NCBI GenBank assembly: GCA_049323655.1
Contig: JBMONO010000041.1
Coordinates: 62,001-126,000 of the forward strand
Origin: DB1 sp049323655
Lineage (GTDB): Bacteria; Desulfobacterota; Desulfobulbia; Desulfobulbales; SURF-16
Direction of reading: 5' to 3'
Length of the DNA: 64,000 nt
Position numbers and translations under genes: made by a program. Under the pieces are notes generated by a model. That model was not told the DNA's origin and made no database searches. It saw only the letters and a program-made list of their open reading frames with translations. Shown here one piece after another: positions 52,650-61,987 of the stretch (positions are counted from its first letter, which is position 1; each line of letters begins with the position of its first letter).

Positions 52650-54173
52650 ATGGCCACAAGCATTATCCTGGAACCCATCTGTGACTGTGTCACGGCCGCT
52701 GTGCTTGATCCGTGCATCATCGTCATCTTCGGCGCCTCGGGCGATCTCGCCGCCCGCAAACTGATTCCGGCTCTCTACCGCATGTATTGCAGCAACAGTC
52801 TGCCGAAGCCGGTGGCAATCGTCGGCTGCGCCCGCAGCGCGCTGACCGATGCGAGCTTCCGAGTCCGGCTGCGGGAGGCCTGCCGGGAAGAGGGCGGCGC
52901 CGCCATGGACAGGTGGGATGACTTTGCCGGGGTCCTCTTTTACCGGCAGGTCGAGTACGGGTCACTGGAGAGTTTTCGTTCCCTGTCCGTTTTTTTGGCC
53001 GAGCTCGACCGACAGAGGGGCACGGCCGGCAACGTTCTTTTTGACCTGGCCTTGCCACCTTCGCTCTATCCGGTGGTGGCGACCCGGCTCGGTGAGTGCG
53101 GGCTGGCCGGCCAGCATGGCAACGGCCGCGGTTGGTCACGCATCGTCGTTGAAAAACCCTTTGGCCGCGATCTCGACAGCGCCCTGACCCTTGACGCCAC
53201 CCTGCGCAGCCATTTTCATGAGGAACAGATCTACCGCATTGACCACTACCTGGCCAAGGAAACGGTGCAGAACATCCTCATGTTCCGCTTTGCCAATGCC
53301 GTGTTTGAGCCGGTGTGGAACCGCGGCTATATCGACTGGGTCGGCATCATGGCCGCGGAAAAGCTGGGGGTGGAGAACCGGGCCGGCTACTATGAACAGG
53401 CCGGCGTCATCCGTGATATGTTCCAGAATCACATGCTGCAGCTCATGTCGCTCATCGCCATGGAGCCGCCTTCCCATTTTGAATCAGAGCGGGTGCGCGA
53501 CGAAAAGGTCAAGGTGCTGCGCGCGGTGCGGCCGTTCAGCCGGCGGGAGGACGAGGTGGTGCTCGGCCAGTACGGGCCCGGCAGCATCGACGGCCGGGCG
53601 CTGCGCGGCTATCTGCAGGAGCCGGGGGTGGCGGTGGGCTCGCTCATTCCCACCTTTGCCCTCATGCACTTTTACGTGGAAAACTGGCGCTGGCAGGGCG
53701 TCCCTTTTTATCTGGTGTCCGGCAAACGGATGGCGCGCAAGGAGACCCGCATCGTCGTCTCCTTCAAGGAGGTCCCCCATTCCATGTTCCGGCGGGTGAT
53801 CGGCGGCGATATCGCCGCCAACCGGTTGATTTTCAGCATCTATCCGGAAGAGGGGATCACTCTCACCTTTCAGACCAAACAACCCGGCGCCCGGGTCTGC
53901 CTGCGTCCCATGACCATGGATTTCCGCTATCCGCGCGGCTCCGGGCTTGACGCCTATGAAAAGCTGCTGCTCGACTGCATTTTGGGCGACCGCATGCTCT
54001 TCTGGCGTCAGGACGGCATCGAGCAGTCGTGGAAGATCTTGACCCCGGTGTTGAACGAGTGCGAACAGTGTCAGGGCCGGGAGCAGAAGCTCCACCTCTA
54101 TCCGGCCGGCAGCTGGGGGCCGGCGGCGGCCCAGCCGTGGATCGACGCCATCCGTGACCGCACCTTCCCTTAA
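52650..54173 (+). CDS. zwf: Glucose-6-phosphate 1-dehydrogenase
   Basis: The predicted 507-residue protein has the coenzyme motif VIFGASGDLAARKLIPAL (about 24-41), EKPFGRDLDSA and the substrate/catalytic signature RIDHYLAKETVQN with its conserved Asp, His and Lys (about 192-204), followed by YYEQAGVIRDMFQNHMLQL. It oxidises glucose 6-phosphate to 6-phosphogluconolactone. The N-terminus carries about 20 residues before the usual start. No pgl gene is in the operon. It lies between gnd and glk. Confidence 0.95.
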   Translation: MATSIILEPICDCVTAAVLDPCIIVIFGASGDLAARKLIPALYRMYCSNSLPKPVAIVGCARSALTDASFRVRLREACREEGGAAMDRWDDFAGVLFYRQVEYGSLESFRSLSVFLAELDRQRGTAGNVLFDLALPPSLYPVVATRLGECGLAGQHGNGRGWSRIVVEKPFGRDLDSALTLDATLRSHFHEEQIYRIDHYLAKETVQNILMFRFANAVFEPVWNRGYIDWVGIMAAEKLGVENRAGYYEQAGVIRDMFQNHMLQLMSLIAMEPPSHFESERVRDEKVKVLRAVRPFSRREDEVVLGQYGPGSIDGRALRGYLQEPGVAVGSLIPTFALMHFYVENWRWQGVPFYLVSGKRMARKETRIVVSFKEVPHSMFRRVIGGDIAANRLIFSIYPEEGITLTFQTKQPGARVCLRPMTMDFRYPRGSGLDAYEKLLLDCILGDRMLFWRQDGIEQSWKILTPVLNECEQCQGREQKLHLYPAGSWGPAAAQPWIDAIRDRTFP

Positions 54174-54206
54174 GAAACGCGCCATGGCTGCGCGCCGAGG
54201 AATATC

Positions 54207-55193
54207 ATGACCGTGTATCTTGCCGCTGATGTCGGCGGCACCAAAACCGATCTCATCGTTTACGAGAGGGAACGGGGACCGGCGGCGTCCCTGGCCGCCG
54301 CCACCTTGGCCAGCGCCGATTATGCGTCGTTTCCTCTCTTGTTACGGGATTTCCTGGGAGACAAGGGGTTCAGGATCGACCGCGCCTGCTTCGGCGTCGC
54401 CGGGCCGGTGCTCGCCAACCGGGCGCAGTTGACCAACCTGCCCTGGGCGGTGGATGGGGCCGCCATCAGCGTGGAATTCGCCATCCCCAAGGTAGAGGTG
54501 ATCAATGATCTGGTGGCCCTGGGCTATGCCGTTTCCCGCCTCGGTGACGATGATCTCCTCTGGCTGCACCGGGGCCGACCGAACCCACAGGGCGCGATTG
54601 GTGTGGTGGCGCCCGGCACCGGCCTTGGCATGGCATTCCTTGTCCCGGACGGTTCGGGCTATCGTGTCTGCCCCTCCGAGGGCGGGCACGCCGCTTTTGC
54701 TCCGAACGGGGATGATGTCGATATGCTTCGTTTTTTGCTGGCGCGGGAGGAGGCAGTCAGCTGCGAATTTCTCTGCTCGGGCCCTGGTCTGCCACGGATC
54801 TACCGCTATCTCCGCGATGCCGGCCTCTTTCCCGAGCCGCGGTGGCTGGCGGCCGAGTTCGCCACGGCGCCCGATCCGGCGCGTCTCATTGTCGAGGCAG
54901 CCCTGGACGACCACCGAGTCTGTCACATCTGCCGGGAGACCCTGCGCACCTTTGGCGGAATCCTTGCCGATATCTGTGGCAATTTCGCCGTCACCCTGCT
55001 TGCCACCGGCGGCATCTATATCGGCGGCGGTATCCCGCCCCGCATCCTGCCCTTTTTGAAGGATGACGTCTTTCTGCACCGTTTTCGCCGGCGGGGCAAG
55101 ATGGGCGAACTGTTGTCCGAGATTCCGGTGGCCATCATCACCAACCCGAAGGCTGCCCTGCTCGGCGCCGCCGCCTGCACGGAGAGAAGATGA
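54207..55193 (+). CDS. glk: Glucokinase
   Basis: The predicted 328-residue protein of the bacterial Glk family has ATP-phosphate motif LAADVGGTKTDLIVY, GVAGPV, glucose-contact VINDLVALGYA, PGTGLGMAFLV and EGGHAAFAP, with a C-terminal LLATGGIYIGGGIPPRI. It makes glucose 6-phosphate for the zwf/gnd steps encoded just upstream. The stop overlaps the TVP38-family start (ATGA). Confidence 0.93.
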   Translation: MTVYLAADVGGTKTDLIVYERERGPAASLAAATLASADYASFPLLLRDFLGDKGFRIDRACFGVAGPVLANRAQLTNLPWAVDGAAISVEFAIPKVEVINDLVALGYAVSRLGDDDLLWLHRGRPNPQGAIGVVAPGTGLGMAFLVPDGSGYRVCPSEGGHAAFAPNGDDVDMLRFLLAREEAVSCEFLCSGPGLPRIYRYLRDAGLFPEPRWLAAEFATAPDPARLIVEAALDDHRVCHICRETLRTFGGILADICGNFAVTLLATGGIYIGGGIPPRILPFLKDDVFLHRFRRRGKMGELLSEIPVAIITNPKAALLGAAACTERR

Positions 55194-55885
55194 TGGAGCA
55201 AAAGATCGTCCAGAAAGGAGCCATTGTTCTGGCCGTTGTCCTCTGTGTCGGGCTCTTTTACGCCCTTGACCTGCAACGCTTTTTGACCCTCGCCTATCTG
55301 CAGCAGTCCCAGGCCGTCTTTGCTGAACTGTATGCCCGGCGGCCGGTTGCCGTCATCTCAGCTTACATGGCGGTCTACGTCGTCGCCACCGCCCTGTCCG
55401 TGCCCGGCGCGGTGATCCTGACCCTTGCCGGCGGGGCGATGTTCGGCCTGGCGGCCGGCACTGTTATCATCTCCTTTGCCAGCACCATCGGCGCCACCCT
55501 CGCCTGTCTCGTCTCCCGTTTTCTGCTGCGTGACTGGGTTCAGCAACGTTTTGGAGAACGATTGGCGCCGATCAACCGCGGCATCGAGGAGGAGGGCGGG
55601 TTTTACCTCTTCACCCTGCGGCTGGTGCCGGTCTTTCCTTTTTTTCTCATCAATCTGGCCATGGGTGTCACCCGAATCCCGCTTGTCCGCTATTACTGGG
55701 TGTCGCAGCTCGGCATGCTGCCGGCCACCGTGGTCTACGTCAATGCCGGCAAGGAACTCGGCAAACTGGAATCAGCCGCCGGCATTCTCTCGCCCGGACT
55801 GCTTTTTTCCTTTGCCCTGCTCGGTCTTTTTCCGATCACCGCAAAAAAGGTGATAAGCTGGCTGGCGGCCCGTCGGCACGGGTAG
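55190..55885 (+). CDS. TVP38/TMEM64 (DedA-like) membrane protein
   Basis: The predicted 231-residue protein has five or six membrane segments and the family core SVPGAVILTLAGGAMFGLAAG (about 70-90) plus FLLRDWVQQRFGERL and FTLRLVPVFPFFLINLAMGV. The family is linked to lipid handling; in many bacteria it is next to, or fused with, a mercuric-reductase-like flavoprotein, which is the next gene here. It is coupled to glk by a 4-bp overlap. Confidence 0.86.
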   Translation: MMEQKIVQKGAIVLAVVLCVGLFYALDLQRFLTLAYLQQSQAVFAELYARRPVAVISAYMAVYVVATALSVPGAVILTLAGGAMFGLAAGTVIISFASTIGATLACLVSRFLLRDWVQQRFGERLAPINRGIEEEGGFYLFTLRLVPVFPFFLINLAMGVTRIPLVRYYWVSQLGMLPATVVYVNAGKELGKLESAAGILSPGLLFSFALLGLFPITAKKVISWLAARRHG

Positions 55886-55910
55886 TCGGGGATTATATCG
55901 ATCAGCAATT

Positions 55911-56043
55911 GATAAAATCGGAAAAGGTCTTTTTTGCCACGGATCGCACAGAGGGCGCAGAGAAATTTTTTTAAAATTACAATTAGTTACCTCTTGGTGC
56001 TCTGTGGTCTCCGTGGTTGATTTTCTGTTTTTGCGAAACCGTC
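55911..56043. mobile_element. MITE-like element copy D, complete, with 7-bp target duplication
   Basis: The 133-bp element starts GATAAAATCGGAAAAGGTC and ends TTTTTGCGAAACCGTC. Inside, CCACGGATCGCACAGAG folds back on CTCTGTGGTCTCCGTGG. AGCAATT flanks both sides (55904-55910 and 56044-56050). It lies between the TVP38 gene and the flavoprotein gene; its right end is 20 bp before the latter's ATG, leaving the GGAG site (56052-56055) intact. Confidence 0.85.
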
Positions 56044-56063
56044 AGCAATTTGGAGCACGGTCC

Positions 56064-57536
56064 ATGACACACTTTGATTATGATCTCGGCGTCATCGGCG
56101 GCGGCGCCGCCGGACTCACCGTCACCGCCGGCGCGGCGCGATTGGGAGCAAAGACTCTGCTTATTGAAAAGGAAACGGCCCTGGGCGGCGATTGCCTCCA
56201 CTTTGGTTGCGTGCCGAGCAAGACGCTGATTACCTCGGCCCGGGTCTATCATCTCATGGGTCATGCCGCCCGTTTCGGTCTGCCTGATATCGAGCCGCCG
56301 CCGGTGGATTTTGCCCGGATCAGGGAGCGGATCGCTGCCGTCATCGCCACCATTCAGCAGCACGATTCGGTGGAACGCTTCTGCCGGCTCGGGGCGAAGG
56401 TCGAGTTCGGCGAGCCCTCTTTTGTCGATGACCATGCGGTCAGGATCAACGGAACCCTCGTGTCGGCCCGTTCCTGGGTCATCGCCACCGGCTCGTCGCC
56501 GGCTATCCCGCCTATCCCGGGACTTGACCAGACCCCCTTTCTCACCAACAGGGAGATCTTCTCCCTCGACAGGTTGCCGTCCTCCCTGGGGGTGCTCGGT
56601 GGTGGCCCCATTGCCGTCGAAATGGCCCAGGCCTTCAGCCGGCTCGGCGCAAAGGTTTTTGTCATCCAGCGCAGCGACCAGATTCTCTCCAGGGAAGACA
56701 AGGACATGGCTGATCTTGTCATGGGCGCGTTGGCGGCGGAGGGGGTGGTTTTTCACTGCAACACCCGGGTGCTTTGGGTACGGGAGCAGAGCGGCGTCAA
56801 GGAGGTGCGGCTGGCCGGCGCCGACGGTGGCGAGTTTTCTCTGAAGGTTGATGCCCTGCTCGTCGCCATGGGTCGATCGCCCAACACCGGCGCTCTCGGG
56901 CTTGAGGCGATCGGCGTCGCGACTACCGATAAGGGAATCCGGGTGGACAATCGGCTGCGCACCAGTCAGAAGCACATCTATGCGCCTGGGGATGTCAACG
57001 GCGCTTTCCAGTTCACCCATGCCGCCGGCTATGAAGGGAGCATCGTCGTCGGCAACGCCGTCTTCCGGCTGCCGCGCAAGGCCGATTACCGCTGGATGCC
57101 CTGGTGCACCTACACCGATCCCGAGCTTGCCTCCATCGGCATGAATGAAAAGGCGGCGCGTGCCGCCGGCATCGATTACCAGGTGTGGAGCGAGGAGTTT
57201 GCCGGCAACGACCGTGCCCTGGCCGAGGGCAACGAGACCGGCCGGATCAAGATGATTCTCGATGGCGGGGAAAAACCGATCGGCGTCCAGATCTGCGGCC
57301 CCCATGCCGGCGAGCTGATCAGCCAGTGGGTGGCGATGCTGAACGGCTCGGTCAAGCTCGCCACCCTGGCCGGCGCGGTGCACCCCTATCCGACCCTGGC
57401 CGAGATCAGCAAAAAGGCGGCAGGCAGCTATTTTGCCCCAAAGATCTTTTCCGAGACGGTGAAAAAAGGGCTGAAGCTCTTCTTTCAGCTCAAGGGGGCG
57501 GCCTGCGATCCCTTTTCAGACCTTGCGGCAAAATGA
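56064..57536 (+). CDS. Mercuric-reductase-like FAD/NAD(P) disulfide oxidoreductase
   Basis: The predicted 490-residue protein has FAD motif LGVIGGGAAGLTVTAGAARL, the redox-active pair in GGDCLHFGCVPSKTLI (about 42-57), NAD motif LGVLGGGPIAVEMAQ, IYAPGDVNGAFQFTHAA and dimer interface with C-terminal VHPYPTLAEISKKAA. It lacks the MerA N-terminal metal-binding domain and C-terminal Cys pair (the C-terminus has a single Cys in KGAACDPF), so true mercury reduction is doubtful. Its usual partner TVP38 lies upstream, with a MITE between. Confidence 0.88.
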   Translation: MTHFDYDLGVIGGGAAGLTVTAGAARLGAKTLLIEKETALGGDCLHFGCVPSKTLITSARVYHLMGHAARFGLPDIEPPPVDFARIRERIAAVIATIQQHDSVERFCRLGAKVEFGEPSFVDDHAVRINGTLVSARSWVIATGSSPAIPPIPGLDQTPFLTNREIFSLDRLPSSLGVLGGGPIAVEMAQAFSRLGAKVFVIQRSDQILSREDKDMADLVMGALAAEGVVFHCNTRVLWVREQSGVKEVRLAGADGGEFSLKVDALLVAMGRSPNTGALGLEAIGVATTDKGIRVDNRLRTSQKHIYAPGDVNGAFQFTHAAGYEGSIVVGNAVFRLPRKADYRWMPWCTYTDPELASIGMNEKAARAAGIDYQVWSEEFAGNDRALAEGNETGRIKMILDGGEKPIGVQICGPHAGELISQWVAMLNGSVKLATLAGAVHPYPTLAEISKKAAGSYFAPKIFSETVKKGLKLFFQLKGAACDPFSDLAAK

Positions 57537-57598
57537 CAATGCGGGTAAAAGGGGAGCCGGCAAGCACGGCAGCAAAGAGATAAAGAGAGGATGAAAAC

Positions 57599-58684
57599 AT
57601 GAGGAAACGGGCATTGATTACCGGCGTGACCGGTCAGGATGGGGCCTATCTGGCCGAGTTTCTGTTGAAGAAGGGCTATGAGGTGCATGGCATCAAAAGA
57701 CGCTCCTCCCTGTTCAACACCGACCGGATCGATCATCTCTACCAGGACCCGCATATCGAAAACAGGAATTTTATCCTTCATTACGGCGATATGACCGATT
57801 CCAGCAGCCTGGTGCGGATCGTCCAGCAGGTGCAGCCCGATGAGGTTTACAACCTGGCCGCCCAGAGCCATGTCGCCGTTTCCTTTGAGGAGCCGGAATA
57901 TACCGCCAATTCGGACGCGCTTGGCACCCTGCGGCTGCTGGAGGCGATCCGTATCGTCGGCCTGGAAAAGAAGACGCGTTTTTATCAGGCCTCCACCTCG
58001 GAACTCTACGGTCTGGTCAGGGAAACGCCGCAGCGCGAAACCACCCCCTTTTATCCCCGCTCTCCCTACGCGGTGGCCAAGCTTTATTCTTACTGGATCA
58101 CGGTCAACTACCGCGAGGCCTACGGCATGTATGCCTGCAACGGCATCCTTTTCAATCACGAATCACCGGTGCGCGGTGAGACCTTTGTCACCCGTAAGAT
58201 CACCCGCGGCCTGGCCCGCATCAAGCTCCAACTGCAGGACTGTCTCTATCTCGGCAATCTCAACGCCAGACGGGACTGGGGCCATGCCCGGGATTACGTG
58301 ACAATGCAGTGGCTGATGCTGCAACAGGAGACGCCGGAGGATTTTGTCATTGCCACCGGCGTCCAGCACAGCGTGCGCGACTTTGTCAATGCCGCGGCCG
58401 CCGAACTGGGTATGGCCATAGGCTGGCAGGGAGCAGGGGTGGAGGAAAAGGGCTATGATGCGGCGGGCAACTGCATCGTTGCCGTCGATCCGCGTTACTT
58501 CCGGCCCACCGAGGTGGAATCGCTGCTCGGCGACCCCTCCAAGGCGCGGGAGAAGCTGGGCTGGACCCCGAAAATCACCTTTGCCGAATTGGTCGCCGAG
58601 ATGGTACGGGAGGATCTCAAGACCGCGGAGCGGGACGAACTGGTCAAACGGCACGGCTACAGCGCCTATGATTATTTTGAGTGA
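57599..58684 (+). CDS. gmd: GDP-mannose 4,6-dehydratase
   Basis: The predicted 361-residue short-chain dehydrogenase/reductase has NADP motif LITGVTGQDGAYLAEFLL, KRRSSLFNTDRIDHLY, active-site STSELYG and catalytic YAVAKLYSYW (Tyr and Lys), then RDWGHARDYV. It makes GDP-4-keto-6-deoxymannose, the substrate of Fcl encoded next. The start at 57599 has AGAGAGGATGAAAAC. It supplies activated deoxysugar for surface glycans. Confidence 0.96.
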   Translation: MRKRALITGVTGQDGAYLAEFLLKKGYEVHGIKRRSSLFNTDRIDHLYQDPHIENRNFILHYGDMTDSSSLVRIVQQVQPDEVYNLAAQSHVAVSFEEPEYTANSDALGTLRLLEAIRIVGLEKKTRFYQASTSELYGLVRETPQRETTPFYPRSPYAVAKLYSYWITVNYREAYGMYACNGILFNHESPVRGETFVTRKITRGLARIKLQLQDCLYLGNLNARRDWGHARDYVTMQWLMLQQETPEDFVIATGVQHSVRDFVNAAAAELGMAIGWQGAGVEEKGYDAAGNCIVAVDPRYFRPTEVESLLGDPSKAREKLGWTPKITFAELVAEMVREDLKTAERDELVKRHGYSAYDYFE

Positions 58685-58717
58685 AAAGAGAGAGGCAACC
58701 ATTTTACGGAGCTGCCC

Positions 58718-59779
58718 GTGAATCGTTCATCGAAAATATATGTGGCCGGCCATCGTGGTCTGGTTGGTTCAGCCCTCCTGCGTTGTCTGCACGCCGACGG
58801 CCATCGCCATATCATCACCCGCAGCCACGCGGAACTCGACCTCACCGATCAGGCGGCGGTGGCGGCGTTTTTTGCCGCCGAACGGCCGGAGTTCGTCTTT
58901 CTCGCCGCAGCCAAGGTCGGCGGTATCCTGGCCAACGACACCAGGCCGGCCGAATTTCTCTACCAGAACCTCGCCATCCAGCAGAACGTCATCCACCAGG
59001 CCTGGCAAAACGGGGTGAAACGGCTGCTTTTTCTCGGCTCTTCCTGCATCTATCCCCGCGACTGTCCTCAGCCGATGCGGGAGGAGTACCTGCTCACCGG
59101 CCCCCTGGAGGCGACCAACCGCGCCTATGCGGTGGCCAAGATCGCCGGCATCGAGATGTGCCGCGCCTACAACCGTCAATACGGCACCGGATACCTGGCG
59201 GTGATGCCCACCAACCTTTACGGCCCGGGCGACAATTATGACCTGGAAAAATCCCATGTCCTGCCGGCCCTTATTCGAAAATTTCATCTGGCCAAGCTGG
59301 CCGCAGAAGGCAACTGGAAGGCGATCGAGGAGGATGAGGCGGCAAACGGTCCGATCCCTGCGGAGATCAGGGAGCGGTTGCACGCTGCCTGCGCCGGCCG
59401 CCGACCATCCGGCGTCCTCCTGTGGGGCAGCGGCAGCCCGCGCCGCGAGTTCCTGTGCAGCGACGACATGGCCGAGGCCTGCGTCCTGCTGATGAATCTG
59501 CCGGAGCCGGCGTTCTCCTCGCTTCTCACCCCGCACCTGCCGCCGCTTATCAACATCGGCTGCGGTGAGGATCTCACCATCCGGGAGCTGACCACCCTGG
59601 TGGCCGAGGCGGTGGGCTACGCTGGACCGGTGGAGTGGGATGCAACGAAACCGGACGGCACCCCGCGCAAGCTGCTCGCCGTTAACCGACTCTTTGCGCT
59701 GGGCTGGCGGCCCCGTGTTTCCTTGGCCGAGGGCATCCGGCTCGCCTATGCCGATTTTCTGGCCCGGGGCATGCGGTAA
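58718..59779 (+). CDS. fcl: GDP-L-fucose synthase
   Basis: The predicted 353-residue SDR epimerase/reductase has KIYVAGHRGLVGSALLR at the N-terminus, LAAAKVGGILAN, SSCIYPRDCPQPMREE and catalytic YAVAKIAGIEMC. It turns the Gmd product into GDP-L-fucose. The start is a GTG (58718) with ACGGAG upstream. An insertion of about 25 residues (GNWKAIEEDEAANGPIPAE region) distinguishes it from the short E. coli form and is frequent in the family. Confidence 0.94.
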   Translation: MNRSSKIYVAGHRGLVGSALLRCLHADGHRHIITRSHAELDLTDQAAVAAFFAAERPEFVFLAAAKVGGILANDTRPAEFLYQNLAIQQNVIHQAWQNGVKRLLFLGSSCIYPRDCPQPMREEYLLTGPLEATNRAYAVAKIAGIEMCRAYNRQYGTGYLAVMPTNLYGPGDNYDLEKSHVLPALIRKFHLAKLAAEGNWKAIEEDEAANGPIPAEIRERLHAACAGRRPSGVLLWGSGSPRREFLCSDDMAEACVLLMNLPEPAFSSLLTPHLPPLINIGCGEDLTIRELTTLVAEAVGYAGPVEWDATKPDGTPRKLLAVNRLFALGWRPRVSLAEGIRLAYADFLARGMR

Positions 59780-59786
59780 GGCCTCG

Positions 59787-60698
59787 ATGACGGTCGCCAT
59801 TCTGCTGTCAACATACAACGGCGAACGCTACCTTGCCGAACAGCTCGGCAGCATCGCCGACCAGACGTATCGTGACCTCCGCCTTTTTGTCCGGGATGAC
59901 GGCTCCACCGACCGCACCCGCGACCTCATCGAGCAGGCCCGGCGCCATGGTATGGTGCAGCGCTTCGAGATCGGGGAGAATATCGGCATCTTCTCCAGTT
60001 TTTTTTATCTGCTGGCCGCAGCCGACGAGGACTGTTCCTACTATGCCTTTGCCGATCAGGACGACTGGTGGTATCCGGACAAGGTGGAGACGGCGGTGGC
60101 GGCCCTGCAAAAGGTCGATGACCGGTTTCCCGCCCTCTATTGCGGCCGGCTCGCCTGCGTTGACCGCAATCTTGCCCCGCTCTGCCTCTCCCCCGTGCCA
60201 TGCCGGCCGCTGGGGCTGGCCAACGCCCTGGTGGAAAACGTCGCCAGCGGCTGCACGATGGTGATCAACCGGGCGGCGCGCCGGCTGCTCTTGCAAACCC
60301 GGCCGGAGTGGTGCCTCTTTCACGACTGGTGGAGCTATCTCGTCATCTCCGCTTTGGGCCGCGTCATCTATGACGAGCGCCCGTTGATCAAGTACCGGCT
60401 GCATGGGGACAACGACACCGGCGCGCCCCGCTCCTTTGCCCATGGCATGGTTCGGCGGCTGCGCCGCTTTCTCGGCGAAGATAAGCAGACCTTCAAGGTG
60501 CACCGGCAGGCGCTGGAGTTCGTCAGCCGGTGCGGGCCGTTGCTCTCCGGAGAAAACCGGCGCATCGCCGAGAATTTTGTCGCCTCGAAAAAGAGCCGGG
60601 CCAGCCGGATCCGCTATAGCCTGCGCAAGGAGGTCTACCGCCAGCAGCTTGTCGATGATCTGCTGCTGCGCCTGCTGATCTGGGCGGACAGATACTGA
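59787..60698 (+). CDS. GT2-family glycosyltransferase (rhamnosyl-like)
   Basis: The predicted 303-residue GT-A enzyme has TVAILLSTYNGERYLAEQLG, donor site RDDGSTDRTRDLI, the DxD-type metal motif FADQDDWWYPDKVE and late YRLHGDNDTG. This group often transfers rhamnose or related deoxysugars to O-antigen or capsule. It starts 7 bp after fcl and its stop overlaps a possible start of the next gene, so the four genes form an operon. Confidence 0.87.
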   Translation: MTVAILLSTYNGERYLAEQLGSIADQTYRDLRLFVRDDGSTDRTRDLIEQARRHGMVQRFEIGENIGIFSSFFYLLAAADEDCSYYAFADQDDWWYPDKVETAVAALQKVDDRFPALYCGRLACVDRNLAPLCLSPVPCRPLGLANALVENVASGCTMVINRAARRLLLQTRPEWCLFHDWWSYLVISALGRVIYDERPLIKYRLHGDNDTGAPRSFAHGMVRRLRRFLGEDKQTFKVHRQALEFVSRCGPLLSGENRRIAENFVASKKSRASRIRYSLRKEVYRQQLVDDLLLRLLIWADRY

Positions 60699-60733
60699 TG
60701 GCCGCTGCTTGGTTGGGTCAGGGAGATGCCGCC

Positions 60734-61882
60734 ATGCCATTCGCCCACAAGACCATCGCTTATATCGTCAATGCCGACTGGTACTTTGTCCTGCATTGGC
60801 TGGCCCGGGCCAGGGCGGCGCGGGACCGCGGCCTCTCCGTGCATGTGCTGACCGCCCTCACCGATGCGCGTCATCAGCGCACCCTGGCAGAGCACGGCCT
60901 TGTCTGCCATCCCATCTCCCTGGATCGCAAGGGCATGAACCCCTTGACCGAAATTGCCAGTCTGCGCCAGATTCACGCCATTCTCCGCGCCCTTAACCCT
61001 GACCTCGTCCACTGCATAACCGTTAAACCGAACATCCTCGGCGGCCTCGCCACCCGGCGGCTGGGGATAAAAACCATCCTCAACGTCACCGGCCTGGGAC
61101 TCGCCTTTTCCGGTAGAACCGGGCGCGCCATCATTGCCCGCCAGTTCGTCCGCCCCTTTTACCGGCTGGCCGCCAATCGTCCCGATTGCCGCATCGTTTT
61201 TGAAAACCAAGACGACAGTGAGCGGTTTTCCCGTCTCGGCATCGGGTGGCCGGGCAGTCATGTCGTCATTCCGGGCAGTGGGGTGGACACTCAAGTATTT
61301 GCCTGGACAGAAGAGCCTGATTGTCAGGAACCGGTGGTTCTTTTTGCCGGCCGGCTCCTGCGTGACAAGGGCCTTGCCGATCTGGTCGCGGCCGGGGACA
61401 TCCTGCGCCGCCGCGGTCTGCGTTTTCGCCTCGATGTTGCCGGTATTGTTGACGAAAAATCGCAGAACGCCATTCCCTTAAGTCAGATCGAGGGCTGGCA
61501 CGCCGAGGGGCGGATCAACTGGCTGGGCACCCGCCACGATATGCCCGCCGTCCTTGCCGGCGCCACGATCGTTGCCCTGCCCAGTTTCTACGGCGAGGGG
61601 GTGCCGCGGGTGCTGATCGAGGCGGCGGCGGTGGGTCGGGCGCTGGTCGCAACCAGCATCAGCGGTTGCCGGGATATCGTCCGCCACGGGGAAAACGGCC
61701 TGCTGGTGAGGCCGAACAGGCCCGACGAGCTCGCTGACGCCCTGGAGACCCTGCTCCGGGACCGGCAACTGCGCCAGCGGTTCGCTCTTGCGGGCAGACG
61801 ACTGGTGGAGGATGTTTTTGGCCAGGAGAGGGTGATCGCCGCGATGAATGCCGTGTATGTGGCGATGCTGGGGGAAGTTTGA
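60734..61882 (+). CDS. GT4-family glycosyltransferase
   Basis: The predicted 382-residue GT-B enzyme has an N-terminal KTIAYIVNADWYFVLHWLAR, NVTGLGLAFSGRTGRA, donor domain VLFAGRLLRDKGLADLVAAG and the E-x7-E motif GEGVPRVLIEAAAVGRALVA. It resembles O-antigen/capsule hexosyl- or N-acetylhexosaminyl-transferases. GGGAG at 60720 favours ATG 60734; ATG 60698, which overlaps the previous stop as TGATG, is an alternative adding 12 residues. Confidence 0.85.
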   Translation: MPFAHKTIAYIVNADWYFVLHWLARARAARDRGLSVHVLTALTDARHQRTLAEHGLVCHPISLDRKGMNPLTEIASLRQIHAILRALNPDLVHCITVKPNILGGLATRRLGIKTILNVTGLGLAFSGRTGRAIIARQFVRPFYRLAANRPDCRIVFENQDDSERFSRLGIGWPGSHVVIPGSGVDTQVFAWTEEPDCQEPVVLFAGRLLRDKGLADLVAAGDILRRRGLRFRLDVAGIVDEKSQNAIPLSQIEGWHAEGRINWLGTRHDMPAVLAGATIVALPSFYGEGVPRVLIEAAAVGRALVATSISGCRDIVRHGENGLLVRPNRPDELADALETLLRDRQLRQRFALAGRRLVEDVFGQERVIAAMNAVYVAMLGEV

Positions 61883-61953
61883 AGTGCCTAAAATGCCTAA
61901 AGTGCCTAAAGTACTTCAAGTGCCTAAAGTGCCTAAAGTGGCTAAAGTGTTTC
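61882..61953. repeat. 9-bp tandem array between convergent genes
   Basis: Eight 9-bp units (consensus AAGTGCCTA) run without interruption from the last base of the GT4 stop codon to 61953; four are exact, the others differ by one to several bases. An inverted copy TAGGCACTT lies at 61971-61979, so transcripts from either side can form an AAGTGCCTA/TAGGCACTT hairpin before the convergent receptor gene stops at 61988. Confidence 0.9.
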
Positions 61954-61987
61954 TCCAATTTCAGGCATCTTAGGCACTTAAAAGATT

